From assembly GCF_030700285.1 (NCBI RefSeq), contig NZ_JAUYZJ010000026.1, positions 1-64,000 on the forward strand: DNA of 64,000 nt, written 5' to 3'. The notes beneath the pieces were generated by a model. It did not search any database, was not told the DNA's origin, and saw only the letters and a list, made by a program, of their open reading frames with translations. Numbering within the stretch: position 1 is the stretch's first letter; every line of letters begins with the position of its first letter. Origin of the DNA: Methylobacterium sp. NEAU K. Its GTDB lineage: Bacteria; Pseudomonadota; Alphaproteobacteria; Rhizobiales; Beijerinckiaceae. Of the stretch, positions 59,374-64,000 are shown in pieces. The position numbers and the translations under genes were made by a program.

Positions 59374-62075
59374 CCCAGTATTCGATCAACGGGCGCGGCT
59401 ACGACGCAGCGCCGATGCCGGGCCAGTGCCTGCGGACCTTCCTGCGCGACCTCGAGGTGTTCGGCGTCAAGAAGGGCTGCGACGCCGGCGATTGCGGCGC
59501 CTGCACGGTCCACATCGACGGCAAGCCGTTCCATTCCTGCCTCGTCCCGGCCTTCCGGGCCGAGGGCCGCGAGGTCACCACGATCGAGGGCCTGTCGGCG
59601 GGGGGCGCCCTGCATCCCATGCAGCAGGCGTTCCGGGACGCGCAGGCCTTCCAGTGCGGCTTCTGCTCGGCCGGCATGATCATGACGGCGGTGACGCTGA
59701 CCGCCGCGCAGAAGGCCGACCTGCCGCACGCGCTCAAGGGCAATCTCTGCCGCTGCACCGGCTACCGGTCGATCGACGATGCCCTGCACGGCCGTTGCAA
59801 CATCGCGGCGGACCTGCCCGGCCAGGCCCTCGGCGCCAGCCTGCCCAATCCGTTCACCGACGCGATCCTGACCGGCCGTGCGCGCTACACGATGGATGTC
59901 GCGGTCGAGGACCTGCTGCACCTGAAGGTCCTGCGTTCGCCGCACGCGCATGCGCGCATCGTCACGATCGACAAGGCGGCAGCGCTCGCCGTTCCGGGGG
60001 TCGCGGCGGTCTATACCTGGGAGGACGTTCCGAAGCGCCGCTTCACCTCGGCCCTGCACGAGGACCACCTCGTCGATCCCGACGACATCCTGCTGCTCGA
60101 CAACGTCGCGCGCTTTGCCGGCCAGCGGGTCGCGGCCGTGGTGGCCGAGACCGAGGCGGCCGCCGAGGCCGGCTGCCGGGCGCTGCAGGTGACCTACGAC
60201 GTCCTGCCGGCGGTGTTCGATCCGGTCGAGGCTGTGCGGCCGGGGGCGCCGCTGCTCCACGACAAGGACCACGTCAACGCCAGCAACAACATCTACTGCA
60301 CCCTCCAGGGCGAGATCGGCGACGTGGCGCAGGGCTTCGCGCAAGCCGACGCGGTGCACGAGCAGACCTATTCCACCACCCGCGTCCAGCATTCGCACCT
60401 GGAGACGCACGGCTCGATCGCCTGGAAGGGCTCGGATGGCCGCTGGCACATCCGCACGAGCTCGCAGGCGCCGTTCGTGGTGCGGACGAAGCTCGCCTAC
60501 ATCATGGGCCTCTCGCCCCGAGACATCCACGTGTTCACCGAACGGGTCGGCGGCGGCTTCGGCGGCAAGCAGGAGATGGTCTCGGAGGACCTCGTCCTGT
60601 TCGCCACCATGAAGGTCGGCCGCCCGGTGAAGTGGGAATGGACCCGGGAGGAGGAGTTCATCGGCGCCACGACGCGCCATCAGATGACCACCCGGGTGAA
60701 GATCGGCGCCCTCAAGGACGGCACGCTGACGGCGCTCGACGTCGAGGTGTTCTCCAACACTGGCGCCTATGGCGGCCACGGGGGCGAGACGCTGGGGGCC
60801 GCGATGGCGAGCCCGATCGCGGCGTATCGCTGCCCCAACAAGAAGGGCATCGGCCACGCCGTCTACACCAACCTAGTGCCGGGAGGCGGCTTCCGCGGCT
60901 ACGGCGCCTCGCAGACCACCTTCGCGATCGAATGCGCGATCGACGCCCTCGCCCGGCAACTCGGCATCGATCCGTTCGCGATGCGCCGCCTGAACGTCGT
61001 GCGGCCGGGGGACAACATCGAGTCGATCTGGAAGGAGCCGAGCGATGCCAGCTTCGGCAGCTACGGAATCGGCCAATGCCTGGACATCGTCGAGCGCGCC
61101 CTGGAGACGGGCAACGGCGTGGCCAAGCCCGAGGGCGCGGATTGGGCCGAGGGCCGGGGCGTCGCGCTCGCCATGCTCGAATGCGGACCGCCGACCGAGC
61201 ACCGCTCGGGCGCCGAGATACGCTTGCTGCCGGACGGGACCTACCATCTCGCCTGCGGCTCCACCGAGATGGGCAACGGCATCACCACGGCGCACAAGCA
61301 GATCGCGGCTGCGATCCTGTCGTCGCGCGCCGACGACATCGCCATCATCAACGCCGACACGGACCGCACCCCCTACGACACCGGCACCTTCGCCAGCACC
61401 GGGACGGTGGTCGGCGGCAAGGCGGTTCACCTCGCCGCCGAGGCCATGGCGGAGGACATCCTCGCCTTCGCGAGCCGGCACACCGGGGTTCCGGTAGAGC
61501 AGTGCCGGCTCGATACCGACGGCGGCGTGGTCTGCGGCAACCAGCGCCTCACACTCACTGACCTGCACGTCGAGGGCACGAAGGTCGACCACCGCTTCTC
61601 GGTGAGCCGGCGGGCCTATCTGTCGCCGCGCACCATCGCCTTCAACGTCCAGGGTGTGCGCCTCGCGGTGCATCGCGTGACCGGCGAGATCCGGGTGCTG
61701 CACAGCGTCCACGCCGCCGATATCGGGAAGCCGATCAACCCGATGCAGTGCCGGGGTCAGCTCGATGGCGCCGTCGCCATGGGCTACGGCTGGGCGCTGG
61801 TCGAGACCATGGTGCATGACGGGACGGGCCGCATGGTCAACCCGCAGCTGCGCAACTGCCGCATCCCGACCTTCGCCGACACGCCGCACACCGAGATCCA
61901 CTTCGCCGATACGACCGACACCATCGGGCCGCTCGGCGCGAAGTCGCAGGGCGAGTGCGGCATCAATCCCGTGGCGCCGGCCGTCTCGAACGCGCTGGCC
62001 GACGCCACCGGGGTGCGGTTCGCCCACCTGCCCTTCACCCCAGACCGCCTCTTCGAGGCGCTGTCGGCCCCATGA
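59370..62075 (+). CDS. molybdenum hydroxylase: fused 2Fe-2S and molybdopterin subunit
   Basis: A 901-residue fusion. The N-terminal ferredoxin-like part has cysteines 37, 42, 45, 57 (GCDAGDCGACTVHIDG), and the second cluster 96, 99, 127, 129 (QCGFCSAG, LCRCTG). The large catalytic domain from about 145 has TGRARYTMDVAVEDLLHL, VGGGFGGKQ, PGGGFRGYGA and the catalytic Glu862 in KSQGECGINP. It hydroxylates N-heterocycles, purines or aldehydes with water as oxygen donor. The fusion and separate FAD subunit recall nicotinate- or purine-type enzymes; substrate not fixed. Confidence 0.93.
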   Translation: MTQYSINGRGYDAAPMPGQCLRTFLRDLEVFGVKKGCDAGDCGACTVHIDGKPFHSCLVPAFRAEGREVTTIEGLSAGGALHPMQQAFRDAQAFQCGFCSAGMIMTAVTLTAAQKADLPHALKGNLCRCTGYRSIDDALHGRCNIAADLPGQALGASLPNPFTDAILTGRARYTMDVAVEDLLHLKVLRSPHAHARIVTIDKAAALAVPGVAAVYTWEDVPKRRFTSALHEDHLVDPDDILLLDNVARFAGQRVAAVVAETEAAAEAGCRALQVTYDVLPAVFDPVEAVRPGAPLLHDKDHVNASNNIYCTLQGEIGDVAQGFAQADAVHEQTYSTTRVQHSHLETHGSIAWKGSDGRWHIRTSSQAPFVVRTKLAYIMGLSPRDIHVFTERVGGGFGGKQEMVSEDLVLFATMKVGRPVKWEWTREEEFIGATTRHQMTTRVKIGALKDGTLTALDVEVFSNTGAYGGHGGETLGAAMASPIAAYRCPNKKGIGHAVYTNLVPGGGFRGYGASQTTFAIECAIDALARQLGIDPFAMRRLNVVRPGDNIESIWKEPSDASFGSYGIGQCLDIVERALETGNGVAKPEGADWAEGRGVALAMLECGPPTEHRSGAEIRLLPDGTYHLACGSTEMGNGITTAHKQIAAAILSSRADDIAIINADTDRTPYDTGTFASTGTVVGGKAVHLAAEAMAEDILAFASRHTGVPVEQCRLDTDGGVVCGNQRLTLTDLHVEGTKVDHRFSVSRRAYLSPRTIAFNVQGVRLAVHRVTGEIRVLHSVHAADIGKPINPMQCRGQLDGAVAMGYGWALVETMVHDGTGRMVNPQLRNCRIPTFADTPHTEIHFADTTDTIGPLGAKSQGECGINPVAPAVSNALADATGVRFAHLPFTPDRLFEALSAP

Positions 62076-63028
62076 GCGCGCCCGCTTCCAGCGTCAGCAT
62101 CGTGACGCAGACCTCGGTGCGGCCGGACTGCGCCGAGGCCTTCGCCCAGTGGCAGGGCGGGACCAGCGCGGTGATCGCGTCGTTTCCCGGGTTCATCGAG
62201 CAGCGGTTGATGCCGCCCCATCCGCCGCTGCAGGTGGACTGGGTGATCCTGCAGCGGTTCGGCAGCCTGGACCACGCGAAGAGCTGGCTCGGCTCTCCCG
62301 AACGGCAGGCCCGCATCGAGGGCGCGACCCCGATGCTCGTGGGGCGCGACGACGTCCACATCGTCAACGACGACGCCAGCGCGGCCCGCACCGCGCCGGC
62401 CTCCGCGGTGATCAGCACCCGTGTGAAGCCGGGGATGGAGCCGGAATATCTCAAATGGGAGCAGAAGGTCGCCGCGGCCCAGTCGAAGGCGCCCGGGCTG
62501 CAGGGTTACCGGTTCGAGCCGGCCGTGCCGGGCGTGCAGGAGGATTTCGTCGCGATCCTGCGCTTCGACAGCGATGCGAACCTGCGCGCCTGGCTGGATT
62601 CGCCCGAGCGCCAGGACCTGATCGCGCAGGCGGCCCCGCTCACGGCGGAGTTCCACACCCGGACGGTGCAGAGCGGTTTCGAGCAGTGGTTCCGTGACGC
62701 GACGCCGGCCGGGGCGTCGGCGCCCGCTGCGTGGAAGATGAACATGATCGTCGTCCTGACGCTCTACCCGACCGTCTTCCTGTGGGGGCTCCTGGTCGGC
62801 ACGCCCCTCCTCGGCGGCGTGCTGAAGCTGGATTTCCCGGTGGCGCTGTTCGTGGGCAACGTCTTCAGCGTGCTCATCACCGGGCGCTTGGTGCCGTGGG
62901 CCGCCAATCGGCTCGGCTGGTGGCTGTCTCCGGCTCCCGACCGGCAGCCCCGGGTCGACCTCCAGGGCGCGCTGCTCCTGGCCGCGGCCTACGCGATCAT
63001 GATCCTGATCTTCTGGAAGTTGCTGTGA
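62072..63028 (+). CDS. tandem ABM-domain membrane protein
   Basis: A 318-residue protein with two antibiotic-biosynthesis-monooxygenase-like repeats: one about 8-105 (VRPDCAEAFAQWQGG, GFIEQRLMPPHPP) and one about 113-210 (VKPGMEPEYLKWEQKV, GLQGYRFEPAVPG). A soluble spacer leads to three C-terminal membrane helices (MIVVLTLYPTVFLWGLLVG and later ALLLAAAYAIMILIF). ATGA overlap with the preceding gene. The ABM part may bind the same heterocycle or be an accessory; function unknown. Confidence 0.85.
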   Translation: MSAPASSVSIVTQTSVRPDCAEAFAQWQGGTSAVIASFPGFIEQRLMPPHPPLQVDWVILQRFGSLDHAKSWLGSPERQARIEGATPMLVGRDDVHIVNDDASAARTAPASAVISTRVKPGMEPEYLKWEQKVAAAQSKAPGLQGYRFEPAVPGVQEDFVAILRFDSDANLRAWLDSPERQDLIAQAAPLTAEFHTRTVQSGFEQWFRDATPAGASAPAAWKMNMIVVLTLYPTVFLWGLLVGTPLLGGVLKLDFPVALFVGNVFSVLITGRLVPWAANRLGWWLSPAPDRQPRVDLQGALLLAAAYAIMILIFWKLL

Positions 63029-63239
63029 CGGGCGCCGCCGCTTCCGGGCGGGTCGGCGTGTCGGAGCGATGGCCGGAATGAACGCCGCGGAGCAGGATGC
63101 CGCGCGTCGGATCCTGCGCCGTTCGAAACAAGCAGAATTGCGGATCGAATCCCGCAACGCATTCGATCCCGGCGACGCGTCGCGCGTCGTGAGGCGGACA
63201 TCTCACGGGGCGCGAAAGAAGACGGTGGAGATGCGTGCG

Positions 63240-64000
63240 ATGCCCTCGTTGGTGCCCCGCCTGGGTCGGCTGATCACGGCGGTCCTGGTGATCCAGGTCT
63301 GCGCGGGGGGCTGGCGGACCGGCTACGCCCGCGCCGAGCCGGCGACGGTCCCCGTCACGGGGGACGCCCAGACATCGAGTCCGCCGCAGAGACCCTCGGC
63401 CCGCGTGAACAGCCCGGAGGCCGGTGTCCCGGTCGCGGCCGCGACCGTGATGGCGGCTCCGCCGCCCTCGTTCTTCAGCTTCTCCGACACGGTGGTCAGC
63501 TACCGGTTCCAGGGACCTTCGGCCGAGCCCGGGATCTTCGTGATGCGCCCCAACGGCACGGCGACTGGCGGGTTCGCACCGCGCGAGGTGCCGAAGAACG
63601 TGGTCAATCTTTTCCATGCGAACTCGTGGGCCTACGGCACGAACCTGATCTCCCTCGACATCCTCCGGTCCGGCTCCCAGGATCCGGCAGGCGACAAGCA
63701 GCGCCAGTTCAAGGATTATGGAGCGACCGAAGTCTATCTCATCTACCGGGGCGTCCTGAGCCCGAACAAGATCTTCGATACGTCGGTCTTCGCGATCCCC
63801 GGCTTCGTCAAGGATATCGGCCTCTCGTTCGGGGCCGACATCAACACGAAGGATACGGCCTTCGACTCAGAGAAGCGCGCCGGCACCTTTGGCCTCAGCT
63901 TCGCCTTCGACGTGCCGGCCGGGTTCGTGAACCTGAAGGTTCAGGGCTACAAGGAATTTTCCCGCAACGGCTTCGCCGGGACCGGTCCGATCCCTGGCTT
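63240..64000 (+). CDS. Tsx-like nucleoside-specific outer-membrane channel (cut by window end)
   Basis: At least 253 residues of an exported barrel protein; the C-terminus is beyond the window. A signal helix (RLGRLITAVLVIQVCAGGW) and a Pro/Ala-rich spacer precede SFSDTVVSYRF, KNVVNLFHANSWAYGTNL, DILRSGSQDPAG, GATEVYLIYRGVL and VKDIGLSFGADINTKD. These fit the Tsx/OmpK nucleoside-channel family, in which FSD-SYRY and NHFHASGYKYGTN-like blocks recur. The start at 63240 has GGTGGAG upstream; ATG 63231 is alternative. Next to the molybdenum hydroxylase, uptake of nucleosides or bases is plausible. Confidence 0.8.
   Translation, partial: MPSLVPRLGRLITAVLVIQVCAGGWRTGYARAEPATVPVTGDAQTSSPPQRPSARVNSPEAGVPVAAATVMAAPPPSFFSFSDTVVSYRFQGPSAEPGIFVMRPNGTATGGFAPREVPKNVVNLFHANSWAYGTNLISLDILRSGSQDPAGDKQRQFKDYGATEVYLIYRGVLSPNKIFDTSVFAIPGFVKDIGLSFGADINTKDTAFDSEKRAGTFGLSFAFDVPAGFVNLKVQGYKEFSRNGFAGTGPIPG

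Overview
The window is high-GC alphaproteobacterial chromosome and most resembles Methylobacterium or Methylorubrum. The evidence is the twin-TM/PduO/etfBA/hbd block, the intracellular PHB depolymerase, opgGH, the kaiBC-type clock operon and the maf-yacG-tRNA-Phe order. No phage, plasmid-transfer, CRISPR or rRNA gene is visible. Genes are dense, with many 4-bp ATGA/GTGA stop-start overlaps.

Layout. 1-1.4 kb: chemotaxis receptor cut by the window edge, followed by a strikingly AT-rich spacer and upp. 3-7 kb: a translationally coupled kaiC-kaiB-kaiB-hybrid histidine kinase operon on the minus strand. 7.4-10.9 kb: DUF938 methyltransferase, an orphan substrate-binding protein, a quinone oxidoreductase and a small membrane protein. 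11-15.6 kb: hbd, etfA, etfB, PduO-type cobalamin adenosyltransferase, a PagL-like outer-membrane protein and a small twin-TM protein. 15.7-21.5 kb: TIGR02302 envelope protein, PHB depolymerase and phosphomannomutase. 22.6-23.6 kb: maf-yacG-tRNA-Phe. 24-30 kb: Crp/Fnr regulator, a decayed chemotaxis-receptor fragment, DUF2852, a TetR regulator, a periplasmic thioredoxin and a glycosyltransferase. 30-34 kb: zinc-ribbon protein divergent from ftsE-ftsX and a DUF218 protein. 34-35 kb: hpf and ptsN. 35.4-39.2 kb: opgG-opgH. 39-43 kb: DUF3108, a tiny membrane protein and tex. 43-47 kb: flagellin plus a TPR/GT41 glycosyltransferase.

The accessory part is 47.7-64 kb. A CBS protein is followed by an AcuR-like regulator and AcuI-like acryloyl-CoA reductase. 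Then come an orphan substrate-binding protein, an MFS transporter, an enoyl-CoA hydratase, an acyl-CoA ligase and a SoxC/SoxD-type sulfite dehydrogenase, all on the plus strand. Together these could activate acrylate or a related C3 (perhaps sulfur-containing) acid, reduce or hydrate the CoA ester and oxidise released sulfite; this pathway is inferred. A 1.5-kb scar with an IS701-type transposase fragment separates it from a molybdenum-hydroxylase operon (FAD subunit, fused 2Fe-2S/molybdopterin subunit, tandem ABM-domain membrane protein) and a Tsx-like outer-membrane channel cut by the window end.

The most interesting items are: the KaiBC-kinase operon, whose KaiC has a Ser-Ser phosphosite pair and a long C-terminal coiled coil; the acu/sulfite dehydrogenase cluster; the flagellin-linked GT41 enzyme; the MCP fragment that has lost its signalling tip; and the unusual AT-rich palindrome-containing spacer near 1.5 kb.
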